Source: Bicyclus anynana (Eukaryota > Arthropoda > Insecta > Lepidoptera > Nymphalidae). From it: 64,000 bases of DNA. The position numbers and the translations under genes are program-made. The stretch spans positions 18,788,698-18,852,697 of the forward strand of contig NC_069085.1 in NCBI RefSeq assembly GCF_947172395.1. The letters are read 5' to 3'. Every line of letters begins with the position of its first letter. Positions within the stretch are counted from its first letter, which is position 1. Under the pieces are notes generated by a model that saw only the letters and a program-made list of their open reading frames with translations, did not search any database and was not told the DNA's origin. Positions 21,647-34,391 of the stretch are shown piece after piece.

Positions 21647-23547
21647 TGGCGTAGCAATGCCTCGAATACCTCAAGCTCAGAAGGCCCTCTACCTTTCCGA
21701 TTTCCTTACCAGGAAATCGCGATCAAACTGAACTTGGAAAATTTTTAAAACGGAAAAAGAGCTGATGAATACTTTTACTAGATAAAACCTAACCAGTTAA
21801 GATGGTAGGGGGGCCCATTTTTTATTCGCACCAGGGCCCTTGGTTACCTAGTTACGCCACTGAATAGAACCAGAAGCTGCGTAGCCAGATATGTCTTACT
21901 ATATGAAGGCTGAAAAATTCTCAGCCTTTATATTATTAAGTTTGGATTGATGAACCAATTAAGAAGTTTGAACCATTTTGATTTTAGAAGGAACCTTAAA
22001 ATGTCCAAGTATAAAACGTATATTTTTATATTAAGTTAATCCAGCTCTCGCAAGCCCTTCTTCAGTCTATAAACCAAATTCAAATATTGAAATACCCCAG
22101 ACTGTATACATTACCTAATTTTACTATTGTCTTAGAAATTGTTTATATATATAACAAAAAAAAAAAAAAAATTGTTAATCGAGTTTATGTCTAACGTCTT
22201 GGCGTATGGTCCAACGAAATAAAGGATGGTAAGTATTGTTTTTATACTACAGCTTAAATTTTCGTTGAGGTTTAAAGATAGCAACAGCGGATCTCTAAAA
22301 AGTAAAAAAGGTGTTGTAGCACTTATAAACAAGCTCGAAACGAAATAGAAACCATACACAGGCACACTAGCGCCCCCGCGGAGGAAGTGGCCGCTAGTGT
22401 AAACACAACACTTATTTTAAGTAAGGAAACGCTCGCCTTGTTTGTTCTTACTTTACCGACACTTAGGTAGGGGCACCATGAGTTTGTGTAACCGCATTTT
22501 GTATGCCAATATCCTTTTTTTGACCGACATGTAACACGAGGTTCTGTATTGTCTTATTATGTATTTCCACATTTTTTTAAATGAGTGATTCGATGATCCT
22601 GCTTATGTTATTTAATTAAATTACTTTTCAGGATTTAGTAAGTATATTGTAACTAAGTATTATAACTATTAAAAGTAAATATATTGTAACTAATTCGACT
22701 TATCCTCACGAATTTAAGATTTATATTGCGCTGCGGAAGCTCTTTATGTATATCGACATAAAAAGAAGCCATGGTACTTTTCAAATTATAATCTATTTCT
22801 GTGTCAAGCAGTGGCGTGCAGAGGTATTTTGACTATAACAGAATTTACCATTTTATATTTTTCGCATATGCAATGTGCATATAGCCAGTCAACAACTGAC
22901 ATGAATTTTTTATCAAACAATTTAACCCTATTAGGGCGAAAGTGGTTAAATATCGTCCGTCATTGTTTGTCAGTTAGTCCTAAGTCAAGTCATGTCATTG
23001 TCTTTAGGCGAAGAATTACCAAAACTTTTGATCAGAGACCAGAGAGCAAACCGAATTATTAAAACACTCTTGGATTAACCATATTTCAGTCGTGTACCTT
23101 TATATTGACTAAAATGTATTGTACTTACTGTATTGTGTATGCATTTATGAAATAAAAATCTAAAATGCAGCAAATCAATGAAAAAAAGAGCTACTTGTAA
23201 TTCCTACGACTTTCCCACCAACATTCAAATAAGGTACCTTTTGAGTTTTGGGGTTCTTGGGCGTACACTTACTATTTTAATTCGTTATCATGATATTATT
23301 AGACCCAAAAATGTATAAAATATCCTAAGAAGTGCAATGCCGTGGTAACCCTACCACCGGTGCGGGCTACCTACAGTTGATATTGCTTTAGAAACCACGT
23401 ATTGTTTAAAAATATCTGCCAACAAGTAATTCTAAATTGCTTCCTCTTTAGCGCTCGCTTCCTCAAAGCTGAAGTGTTTGACTCACTGTTTGACAGGTAT
23501 CCACTTAGGAAGCGCACTTACAATGCTTTGTATTTTAATCTCCTAAA
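21647..23547. other. Intron DNA
   Basis: No supported gene; an A15 tract lies near 22157. Confidence 0.35.
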
Positions 23548-23735
23548 GCCTCAATAGCTCAACGGTAAGAGCGGTTGGACTCAATCACCGAGGGGTGGTG
23601 GTTCGAGCCCCGCCCCGTTGGTGTATTGTCGTACCCACTCCTAGAATAATTTTTCCCGACTAGTTGGAGGGGAATGGGAATATTGGTCATAAAATTATGA
23701 AAAATATGGCAAATATTCTTTTTTTAAAAAAAAAA
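23548..23735 (+). repeat. tRNA-derived SINE, family 3
   Basis: The same head, B-box (ggttcgagcccc) and body as 21472, with a T7/A11 end. Confidence 0.75.
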
Positions 23736-24042
23736 ATCTATACTTACCTACTTGTCCTAATACACAAGTGCTCCTCGCAAAACTTTTGTACTTTATACTT
23801 ACGATGTCAGAATTACAGAATAAGGTATAATTTAAAAAACCCTACTCTTTCCGAGGGATTTTATTATGTTTAGCTGAGCAGTAAAGGCGTGTATTGTAAC
23901 ATGTAGGACCTTTTTAAACCTACACTCTGTAGTCAAAAGTCTTGGGTACTGCACTGGTTTTATCTCTCTGCCAGTGTAGATAGGTACACGATGGACCCGG
24001 CACCCGTTAATTCTTTTAAATGCTAAGTTATTTTTTTTAACA

Positions 24043-24212
24043 GCCTCCGTGGCACAGTGGTGTGCGCGGTGAATTAGCAATACGGAGGTCCTGGGTTCGA
24101 TCCCCGGCTGGGCTTTTCTTAATTGGTTTAGGTCTGGCTGGTGGGAGACTTCGGACGTGGCTATTTAGCACCCCACCGGCAAAGACGTACCGTCAAGCGA
24201 TTTAGCGTTCCA
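24043..24212 (+). repeat. SINE family 1, 3'-truncated
   Basis: Head gcctccgtggcacagtgg, B-box gggttcgatccc, and the body up to gatttagcgttcc. The rest is missing. Confidence 0.75.
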
Positions 24213-25023
24213 GTAAGGAAAATCCCCAATGAAACAAAAACAAGTTATTGAGCCTACCTCTGTTATGTCTATTGGTTTATATAGTATCAGTTAGGATTAT
24301 CAAAATCGATCTTATAGTCCATAAATGAACAGTTGTCGTATTTTATAACCTTGAGACATATGTGGACGTTCGGAACGGCTTGTCCTGTATAAAAACTGAA
24401 AAGTGCGCGTCTCGTGGGAGCGGGCTCTGCGCGTGCGCCGCCAACTCATTAGTACACGCCAAATATGGCCGCTGGCCGTTTTTACGAACCGATAGCCGAT
24501 GCGATTTTATAACGATCCGACCGACGATTCAATCGGTTCTTTTTTTTAAACTAATGAATCTTCTTCGGTGTACGTTATAACTTATTAGGCTTTTAACAAG
24601 CTCATACAAGCGATAATAAATCATATATAGCATTTTTTCATTTAATGATGAGTTAGTACTTTAAAATGTCATTCAAACCTTAACTCTTTAAAGGTAGGTG
24701 GTTAAGTTTACTGTGGCGTATAAGCTAATAAAATAGCTCCAATCCACTAATAATTTTTTTTTTCTTTATTTTTTCGCTGAGCGAATATGCCTCTCTGTTT
24801 TATCTTCAATTTAAAAACTTGTTTATACTACGCATTCATATCAATTCTTATTCATAGAACGGTAATGGATACTGCAATTGATGCAAAAGTTGTCTTTTGT
24901 CGATTGCAGCCCTAACCATTTGTACAATTTCCATCGCCTTATCGGATAGTGGTAATGACAGCATACTATTGTAATAACCTACAGAATTAAAAACTATATT
25001 TTCCCTTGATTTTTTTTTTTGAG
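24213..25023. other. Intron DNA
   Basis: A CpG-richer patch at 24370-24490 follows a TATAAAA at about 24389. No coding exon is seen. Confidence 0.35.
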
Positions 25024-25340
25024 AAAGAATACAATATGGAACTTAAGCTAACTTATCCTAATAACTATACAAATCATGTCCACGTGGAATGGTGGCAAGA
25101 ATACTGGCTGCATTTCCGCGCTGGACAGCCAGGATGATCCTTACAAAAAGTCATCTTCTCCATTCGTCTCTATTATGTACTCGTCAAATCATCATACACT
25201 ACGATCATTCTAACTAATATCATAAAATCGAATATCGTCTTTGATGGTACGTTCATTTACGGATTTTAAAAACTCTTTCATCAGTAGAAAGCTTCATTAT
25301 CAGTGAGTAACATACTACATTTATCCCCGTATCCTCCTTT
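25024..25340 (+). repeat. Unidentified repeat fused to a Helitron-like end, copy 2
   Basis: A near-identical copy of 16091-16455 that loses similarity at about 25340, before the CTAG-type end. Confidence 0.6.
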
Positions 25341-26068
25341 GCGCAAAAAATGAGCCAGCCCTTAAAATTCGTCTGTCATCTTCGTTCCGTGATAGATCTC
25401 TTACTACTACGATCTACTACGTTCGTAGTGAAACATACATGTATATTATGTGTATACCGCAGTCGACAGGGCACAACGTTTTAAGTTCACTCGAGCATAG
25501 TAAAATGTGTTGACGCATCGCTAACCATTAACAATGTCCCTCGTAGCTTCGAGATAACTGGGCTGTGCAGCGCTTGTGATACATATCCTCTGTATACAGA
25601 AGTGGCAAATACCAAGGAGCTTCAGACTTTCAGTTTTACCTAGGTATACAATTTTATCGAATCGCAATATCAATCAAAATCATAAGAAAAAACTGAAGGA
25701 CACTACACACGGACGATTGAACTGATAAGTTCGACTTTACAGCTAAAACTGCAGGTCTGTAGCACGGGACAGTTAACAAAACAGTTCCAAATAAAAGCAT
25801 GCTTAAAAATACATAACCTGTATAATCTCCTAAATTCTTGCTACATGGAAATTTATGAGACTATTCTATGAGCTGTTACACTAACTCTGCTGTATATGGT
25901 GAGGAGTTGAGTTGACTAAAGTCAACTCAGAGGGTTAACATAAAGTTAATCTGAAACTGCTGCATGTATTTTCAATACGTTTCTTTGTAAACTGAAGGGA
26001 CTTAATCATATTTACGTTACTCCCACTATCAAAGCCTATACTATTCTTTAAATAGCATCATCATTATT
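25341..26068. other. Intron DNA
   Basis: No supported feature. Confidence 0.35.
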
Positions 26069-26350
26069 AACCCATACTGAGCTCCAGTCTCCTTTCAGAA
26101 TGAGAGGGGTTAGACCAATAGTCCACCACGCTGGCTTAATGCGGATTAGCAGACTTCACACACGAATTAAGAAAACTCTCAGGTATACAGGTATCCTCAC
26201 GATGTTTTTTCTTCACGATTTGAGACTCGTAATATTTTAATTTCTTAAAATGCCCACAACTGAAAAGTTAAAGGTACGTGCCCGGGCCGGATTCAAACCC
26301 ACATCATCTGGAATCGGAGGCAGAGGTCATATCCATTGGGCTATCACGGA
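26069..26350 (-). repeat. tRNA-derived SINE, family 2
   Basis: The tRNA-like head is at the right end, and the agaatgagaggggttagacc block at the left. It matches 9682-9962 with scattered changes. Confidence 0.7.
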
Positions 26351-28051
26351 ATAATAGCATAATATCTGTAGCTAAACAAAAAGTTCCTGCACAAGCTTTA
26401 CAAGAGAAAAGAAAACATAGGTGTAACTGTCCCAATCGACAAACCCTATCGGCTCAGCGCATCGATGCGTCATGCCATGCCATGCAGCGATGCAACCATG
26501 CAGGTTAATTTATAGCAGTTTGACATTCCGCCGCCCTTCGGACATTGTCTCTGCGCTCTCAACATTGAAGGCCGTATTTATTTACGACCGTGTTGCATCA
26601 ATTGTGATACTTTAACTTACTGACTTACTTTAGTTTGTTTTTTAGATTTGTCTTATTACGGTTGTGGTATTTCAAGCTTTATATTTCATGTTCTGTGTTA
26701 GTTATTTTGCAAGGTAATCGTTGGATTTGATGCAAATTTTATGTATGTTTTGGGCATCATTGGTGGTAATAGAGCTCATCAAATTAAAGAATTTGAAGGT
26801 GGCCATACCTAAATTAATTAAGATAAACGCTCGTTCTTATTTGTTTTGATATATACTTTTACGCTAATGATACACTAATAAATAAATTGTCAAAACCATA
26901 TTTTGAAAATATATCTTCAAACATTGAATTGTTTTCTATAAATTCATTAAAAATAATTCTTACGTCATAAGAATAAAACTTTGTCTTTGGCCACAAGGCT
27001 TTAACATCCATCGAGTAACGATAAAAATGGAACTTACTTTGATCTGAGATTATTATTACCATTTAAAACACCAGCATACAAGTATCCTATGGGAAACCTC
27101 AAGAATCTTGGAGTTCCGTTTTCTAAGTAAGGATCTGTAGCTGGGTTTGTCCCGTTATCCACTTATTGGTCTAGCTGGTTGCCTCGCATTCCTCGTCCTG
27201 GTCATATATGGGGGTTGTGGTGTTATGTCTTGATATATTGTATGGAGATAAATACTGTAGAGTTGCAAAGCTTTAGCTTTAAGCGTACATCGGACTTTTA
27301 AGTAGGTATGTTCTAGAGTCCTCGCCACAAAAGAAGTCCCGTGGCTAAAACCTGAACTTGACAGCGCCTTACACAAATGATAAGACCGCCATTAGCAAAT
27401 GTCTATGAGCAACATTAAGACATTAGCGCTGCGTCTGCGGAACTTGTTTCGTGGTGTGGAGTTTAGAGCTAAACATTGAAAATCCAGATAAAAGTTGTCT
27501 TTTAAACTGTAATAGAATATGTTATAAAGGTTGTGAATAATTTCAGATATGTAAGATTTAGATTTACACTTTTCTTATAAGATTTAGATTTACACTTTTC
27601 TTATAAGGTAAAAATCTCGTCGGTGTGAATCTACACCAATAATATTATGATACAAAACTACACCAAGAATAATATGATTCAAAACTGCGTGGGATAGATT
27701 TTTTTTTCTGATATTTCTCATGCTGGTTACAATCGATATTCTCACCGAGTTTCGGCTTGACGTTGGGTTTTGGGACACCCTGTATAGGCTAACCATGGAA
27801 GAAACTAAGAAATCAGTTGCACAAGCAAAATAAAAAACAAAAAAACTAGTGAATAATTCAAATTCGACACAGGTACAGCAAAAGGGCCGTAGATAGCGCC
27901 GCATAATGGACCAGTCCCAACAATGGAGCCGCATCGATCACGCTGGTTGCTGCAGCCCGTGGCGCCGGCGCCCGCGGCGCGCTCGGTGCTCATTTGTTGC
28001 ACTGCTTATTACACGCAGTGTTACTGACTTCATCTGTACTTAATCCTAATA
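26351..28051. other. Intron DNA
   Basis: A 26-bp direct duplication (atttagatttacacttttct+tataag) lies at about 27554-27606. At 27762-27778 a gggttttgggacaccctg motif resembles a DNA-transposon end. A GC-rich patch at 27940-28000 gives a 65-codon minus frame with no support beyond openness. Confidence 0.35.
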
Positions 28052-28420
28052 TATAATACTAATATTATAAACTACTCAATCTCGGGAATTCGTCCTCGTT
28101 AAATTTGCGAGAGGAGATTTTCCGTAGTAAAGTAACATATATGTTGCTCCTTTATCGTTTAATGACATTCCTATTCAAATCTGATCAGCCATTACGAAGA
28201 TTTGTCCGGAGAAACAAACACATAGACAGACGAAAAGTTATTAGAAAATCACAGATATAGTTCTCAATTTTGTTGAGCAAATCGCAAAAACTTCTGAATA
28301 TTTTTGGCTACAGATAGATTATACCTTGGTTTAACACAAAGGCTACTTTATCCTGGAAAGTTCATGGTTCCCGTGAGATTTGTGAACAACAGAATTTCAC
28401 GTGGAATAAGCCGCAAATGC
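28052..28420 (+). repeat. Decayed Helitron-like sequences
   Basis: It starts tactaatattataaactac, followed by tctcgggaattcgtcctcgt. A separate block at 28320-28410 (gctactttatcctggaaag, gtgagatttgtgaac) is a plus-strand remnant of subfamily B. The ends are not intact. Confidence 0.5.
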
Positions 28421-30485
28421 CTTATGTACCTATTATTATGTAATTATTACATAAAAAGAGAATAAATACAGAACACTTATTCGCACTGAAAATTACAGAA
28501 TTCCCTTTCAGCTTTATTTCGATCTTCCTACCTTCAGCGCGGGTATTCAAGTCAAGAATGATTAGTCAATCAGATAAAATACAGCGCTGCTTGTTCTTTT
28601 ATTAAGAACAATTTGCTACACACTGTGTAGCAAATTATTAAGCTGAAATTTTCAACTAGAATATGCGACACGTGCTGTTTCTTCTAGAACGAATGTGTGC
28701 ATAATTAAGTAAAGATTTGTCTTTTCATCTCATCCTCACACATCGGCTTCAAGTTTAGGTTCATTGAGAATCTGACAAACTTGAAAAAAGCTGACAAAAC
28801 TTGTGCAATTGAGATCGCTGAAAAAGTTTGCCAGCCTTTCTTTGAAACTCTTAGAAGTCATTGTAATTATCAACTTACTGTAAAATCCCATTTCCCGAAA
28901 GCAATAAAATTAAGATTAGGAACTTAAACAAAGGACAAAATTAGAAATTAAAAGTAGTAATTAATTTTATGGACAAATCCTACTAACAATGGACAATAAG
29001 TTTAAAGCATTTGAAAATGAAAAACCTTATCAGAGTATATTACGTCTTATTTGAAACAGCAATATGGTTGAGTTTTGTTTAAAATAATTGAGATTTTACA
29101 GTATCCCGGGAATAACAAAAGCCATAAAATTTGCCACAAACAGCTTTTACGAGCTGAGAATTCAGATTTGTGTTTATGAGACTTGTGTTCTTGTGAGCGG
29201 TGCGAAGTGCGCAGACTGTGCGGAACCCTCTGGCCACTCGACGCTGTTGGAGTTTACAATATGCTAGACTATTACAATGTTTTATTTAACTCGCTCTCTT
29301 TGTACTCGGACACTTTGAATTGGCTGCCAATGATCATTAAATATGGAAGCATAACCTACTATTGTTACCTTTACCATTAAGTAAAATTGTTCGTGAATTA
29401 AAAAAGTCTGATCTCCAATTTGTTACGTTTGAATTCTAATTCATTAATTTTTATAAAGACTTGGTTCACAAGCACTTTTCAAATGTATTGATTATTATTT
29501 TCAAAGATTATCACAGATTCTGTTGTGAAGAGCCCAAGAAAATCAATGGCTGCTTTTATTAGAACTTCTTATTGCCACTTTCCAACACAATCATTAATTA
29601 ATATTGCATTGTCGCCAAAGAAGAACCTATGTTAATGAAATAGCAGAGAGTAGTTCTAATTTAGCTTTCAAGATTTCCGCACTCCTCGAAAAGAGATCCT
29701 CGCATACTAACATACATTAAAGTTCAAGTTAAATAAAAACTTGTAAAAAAGCTTGTCCAAACGGCTGGTCTGTCTGTCTGTGTCGGTTACCTGGCGATGC
29801 CCGCTGCGCAGGCAAGTATGCGCCATTAAAACGGACACTTCATTAAAAATTTATGGCCATTTTGGGTCTTTGTGGCCACCGACTCCATGCGGCCGTGACA
29901 AATGTCCACTGACCATTATTTAAGAATTATGAATGTAAATGGGAAATGTTTTAGTCGTAACTTATGTTTTCTAGTGTCCTTTACTTGTCTATTGATATTC
30001 GTAGGTCGTAGAATCCTTTGCTTAAGGCAAAGGTTGCAGATCGGATTTGTTATATATTTTATTCGTTTCCGAAGTGTTTGTTACGAGCGGTCCAAGCGGT
30101 ATGTGCTCCCAGCGGCATGTGCTCACTCAGCACTCTACATACATCGAATCCTACCTACCTGGAGTCATGTATGACGTCTATCAAACGCAGTGGCGTGCAC
30201 TTCATACATGCATTGAAGCACAGCTTACCCTAACAAATATATTGTTAATGCTCATCCAATGCACATTTTTTCAGTTTGGTTAAATTTTCTTAGTAGTGCA
30301 TACCCTGATTAACACCCTTATGCACGCCACTGATCACACGCCTATAATGATCAAGGCTTGCTGCATCAAGACTCAATTCAGACCGATCTCCGATCTTTGT
30401 TCACATTTTAGTTTTAGTTAGTTATAATTTAATTTTGTAATAATTGTTATATTGCAAAATGTCTTATTAAATAAGTATAAAATCA
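28421..30485. other. Intron DNA
   Basis: Two kilobases without a credible gene. The frames at 29902-30283 overlap one another and show no domain. Confidence 0.35.
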
Positions 30486-30513
30486 TACGTTTTGGGACAG
30501 GTCCCAAAACGTA
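30486..30513. repeat. Perfect short palindrome
   Basis: TACGTTTTGGGAC, spacer AG, GTCCCAAAACGTA: two 13-base arms with a 2-base spacer and no mismatch. It could be a protein-binding site or the remnant of two inverted transposon ends. Confidence 0.85.
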
Positions 30514-33095
30514 AATCGTCAGCGTTCGTAGAAAGAGAATCGACATGCCACATGGCTAAGGGACCTTAGTATTAATTTAGCTTATAGTCTTTATTGGACA
30601 CTTTATCGGAGAAGATATTTTTGCTCAGCAGGGAGATAATTTGTTGCAAGATTATTTTTTCACAACAAAATGTTACCTGTTTATATAAATTTGTGCCAGA
30701 GTATATAATAAATATTTGCCTTACTCGTTCAATATAACGCGTATAAAACAGTAAAATATAAATAATACCTAAATAAGTTTTATAATGTAAGTGTAACTAT
30801 GATAGAATCGAAAAACCCTTTATAAAAAGGGTACATTTAAAATTACCCTAACGAGCTACCGCCAACAAAAAAAGGCAATTTGGTATCAAACGCTCCGGAA
30901 CACAATAGCCGTTGTTAGATTGATTACTAAGCGTTTTCAGTTCGCGCCATAAACGCTATAGTAGCGCGGCGCCATTGTACCGCGTATGGCGCGGCTGCTC
31001 GTTATAGCGCGCCATATATGGCACCGGCGCCTGCCACTCCGCCTAGCATCAAATGCACCAGCGATCAGGAACTTGTGCCGTTCACCGTTGGTTCAAATCC
31101 TAAAGGTTGTAGGTTCGAATTTGGCCTGATGGAAAAGGTATTCTATCCGCCATTTTGGACAATACACACACAATCTATACCTATAGAAATGAAGAAAAAC
31201 GATTGTAGGTCTACCTTGCAGCATATAGTTGAAGATGTATTAAATTTTTTTTTTAAATAAGCGCTTTATGATATGGTGTATAGATACTTATGTTTTGTGT
31301 TAATAAAATGGCAGATTCGGTCGCGCGAGGTGAGCATTTAGGCCACTTTTGGCGTTTTTTGCTTGGGCCGTGTACAGACCAACGATTAACATGTCAAGTA
31401 TAAATTCTTCCTTTGAAAACAGACCATATCATTATCATTAGACCATAAACTAGACCTGGATCCAAAATAAAAACCTAACTTCCTACTCCAAATTTTGCCT
31501 GGGAAAAATTCAGCTGAGTTTGGAATCCAGAACCTGCCAGGACCACTAAACTAATTCATAAGCAAATTGAAATCACCAACATAGAGCTAATAATAATTAA
31601 TTATAAAACCCTACCATTATTGGTTTCTCATCTCATAAACTCAATAATCATCGGTTAAGAATAACTCAAGCTCAAGTGTTTATTCAATTAATGCTTAAAA
31701 GCGTTCAAGCATTGCTTCCCTCGTGAAAGATTATGACGTCGCGACCGCTGCTGGCTCGACGGACGTCTGGCAAACTGTCTACACACGCTGACAAGTCGTC
31801 TACAAACGACCAAGTATCATATGAGCGGAGAGTTCTCAAAGCAAGCGTAAGTACTTATAGGAATATCAAGTAAACTGTTAACTCTGAACGTATCGTCGGA
31901 AATCCATCCACATTATCTGTTGGATATCATCTATTTAAAGATTTATCAGATCATTTCTTTTAAGAATATGCAAATTAAGGAAAAAACTCCCAGTAGATGT
32001 TTTTTATAAACAGTTTCGATATGGGGTTATTCATGAGACGGATAACAAATACTAAAAACCTGGCAATGCATTAGCCTCGTTTAGTGTTTTGTTTTCCCGC
32101 TGTTAAGTGTTAAATAACAGTATTTTAACCATTTCCAGTTTCAGCACATTATTACAGTATAAAAAATCAAAGATGCGTTTAGTCGTTCTGGTGTAATTGA
32201 ATAATAAACATTCATCCAAACTTTCGAATATGTAATAATAAAATTCCCAAAAATCTAACTAAGGACAGATGGATGTAAACAACAACAATTTTTAATATGA
32301 TGTTAATAACTTACATGGTAGTTTACAACAGAGAGAGCTATTGCAAACTAAATTACTACGAACTTTGTTAGCAACATGTTATGTCGACAAAAGAAGTCTG
32401 TCCGAGAAGTAAACACAGTTGGGAGCACGAAGTTGGCGCGTCTACAGAGGCGTTACGCCGCCGCTCGTCAAAGCCCGTTGTATCCCGGCGCAGAGCCGCT
32501 GACAGACGACCCGCCCCTAATGGCCCCAAACAACTGGCCCCCATTCATTTCTCACACAATCATAAAAATATAAAAGCCCCGTGACTACAGGCGTTCACTC
32601 ATTTGATCGGTACAGACAAAAAACAAATAAAAAGCACCATTAAAACGGGTTAAGCAACGACTCTCTGTGCGCTTAACATTAGAGTACAGCGATAAATATT
32701 TGGTCGGGAAGTTCAGAGATTGTTGAAAGCCATTTTTTTGTAATTTACGATTTAGATCTCGGGTAAGCAGTACCAGTATTACGTAATGGTGTTGATTAAA
32801 AATAGTTAGCAGTTGTAAATATTTTTAACCAACTTCCAAAAAGGAAGAGTTTCTTAATATAGTCAGAGATTACTAGAGCGATTTTCATTTTATTTTTACT
32901 TACTGTTTTGTAAAAGCTTTGAAACACAGGCTGGAAAGTACAAAGAAACAAATTGAAAAGCTCAAAATAATAAAGATTTTCCTCCAAAAATAATCATTAT
33001 GTCGAAATTATACAGTAAATAATATAAGTAATTGATGTAGAAATAGGTTTCGCATTACTAATAATTGATTATTTTATAACCTATAAATTCAAGTA
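30514..33095. other. Intron DNA with a CpG-rich patch
   Basis: At about 30945-31040 the sequence is rich in CpG with repeated gcgccat/atggcgc words. A coding-looking frame at 31018-31260 contains a tRNA-like B-box (aggttcgaattt) and has no other support. No exon is seen. Confidence 0.35.
32569..32576 (+). promoter_or_regulatory. Possible TATA box
   Basis: TATAAAAG lies just after a GC-richer block (32400-32560). It is followed 20-30 bases on by ttcactcatttg, which could serve as an initiator. No downstream ORF is seen. Confidence 0.25.
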
Positions 33096-33270
33096 ACTCA
33101 ATAGCTCAACGGAAAGAGCGGTCGGACTCATCACGGAGGGGTTCGATCTGCGCCCCGTTGGGCTATTGCCTTTCCCACTCCTAATACAGTCTTTCCTAAC
33201 TAGTTGGAGGGGAATGGAAAAAGAAAAGATACGGAAATATTCTTTTAAAAAGAAATGAAAAAAAAAATAA
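33096..33270 (+). repeat. tRNA-derived SINE, family 3, decayed
   Basis: Head ctcaatagctcaacggaaag, B-box ggttcgatctg and the body block ctagttggaggggaatgg. Confidence 0.7.
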
Positions 33271-34218
33271 GTAACTACGTCGCCTAGTTGCGGCAAAAGA
33301 AATCATCCACGTATCTATGTACGTTACAAATCTACGTAATTCCCACACCATCATATAGTCTACAATGTTGAATTGAGAAGAAATAAACGCTCAACACTCT
33401 GTCACACTTGTCTATCAAATCAGATAAGACCTCATTTGAACACTGCAAACTTCGACCGGTATCATTACATGGATACGTAATTACCTAAGACATAATTTAG
33501 TCACAGCCGCGCCGATACCTATCAGATCACTATCACAGCGCCAGTCTACGCCTGCAACAGGTTTCTTGAAGTGCTGTTGAAATCTTAGAGCTTGATCATT
33601 TTGTGATCAAAGAAAACTAATATGTAGAATGGAATTGTTGAATGTTACCTAATGGAGTGTCGCCTCTGTGAGTCTACTTAACAACGTAGCTTTACTACTG
33701 GCGCCAGTGATGAAAATGAACTTGTAAGATTGCCAAATTTAATATTTAGCATAATATTTAGAGAGTTTATTGTGTTTTAAGTATATTTCATGCCTCTTCA
33801 AAAGAACTCGCTACTGGCAATGTGCCATGTGCAAACAAACACGCAAAAGAACAATATTGTATGTCCTACTATAATTTCGGTTAGTATGCCACACAACATC
33901 AGGCTAATTAATTTAATTTACACCTATTGCTGGTGGCGCATCTCGGGGGGATTAGATGTCGTGTTAATTAGCTTCTTTAACTCCTCGGCTAAGTAACCGG
34001 ACTTTGAGTGGTCTAGAGTTCGGTGCCCATCTGTTTGACACACTCTTAATGCAAAGTCTTAGTTGGAAGAAAAAGCAGAATATTTTTATTAATAAATTTG
34101 CCAAATATTTGTACAGTAACCAATATTCCCTTCAAACAGTCAAAAAGGTGTTACGAGTTGCTATAGTATGCGCGTTATCATCTGAGTCGTCCGGTCATAA
34201 AAGTCAAAAAAGATAGGA
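33271..34218. other. Intron DNA
   Basis: No supported feature; short frames at 33790-34216 look incidental. Confidence 0.35.
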
Positions 34219-34231
34219 ATGTGCAGCGCGC
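34219..34231. repeat. 13-bp direct repeat, left copy
   Basis: ATGTGCAGCGCGC occurs here and at 36476-36488, on either side of the transposase gene. A 12-base word, ctacctgcgcac, also occurs twice between here and the gene (34232 and 34262). Confidence 0.5.
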
Positions 34232-34355
34232 CTACCTGCGCACCCTAATTATCGATAAACGGCTACCTGCGCACGTGCTAATGATGAGTCAATAATGATT
34301 TGGACGATTCTGATTGGTCGGTTTCTAATGTAATTGCATTGCGTATTTTTTTTGC

Positions 34356-34362
34356 TATAAAT
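34356..34362 (+). promoter_or_regulatory. TATA box of the transposase gene
   Basis: TATAAAT lies 36 bases before the first ATG (34392) and 57 before the second (34413). A start site about 30 bases downstream would fall next to the first ATG, so the second is the likelier translation start. Confidence 0.45.
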
Positions 34363-34391
34363 GTGTTTACTGCAATTAAATAAATACATTC

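Noticed and set aside
27590..28002. Minus-strand frames of 114 and 65 codons
   Set aside because: They overlap in different frames and include a tandem duplication and repeat-like DNA; the hydrophobic end of the shorter one is simply T-rich sequence.
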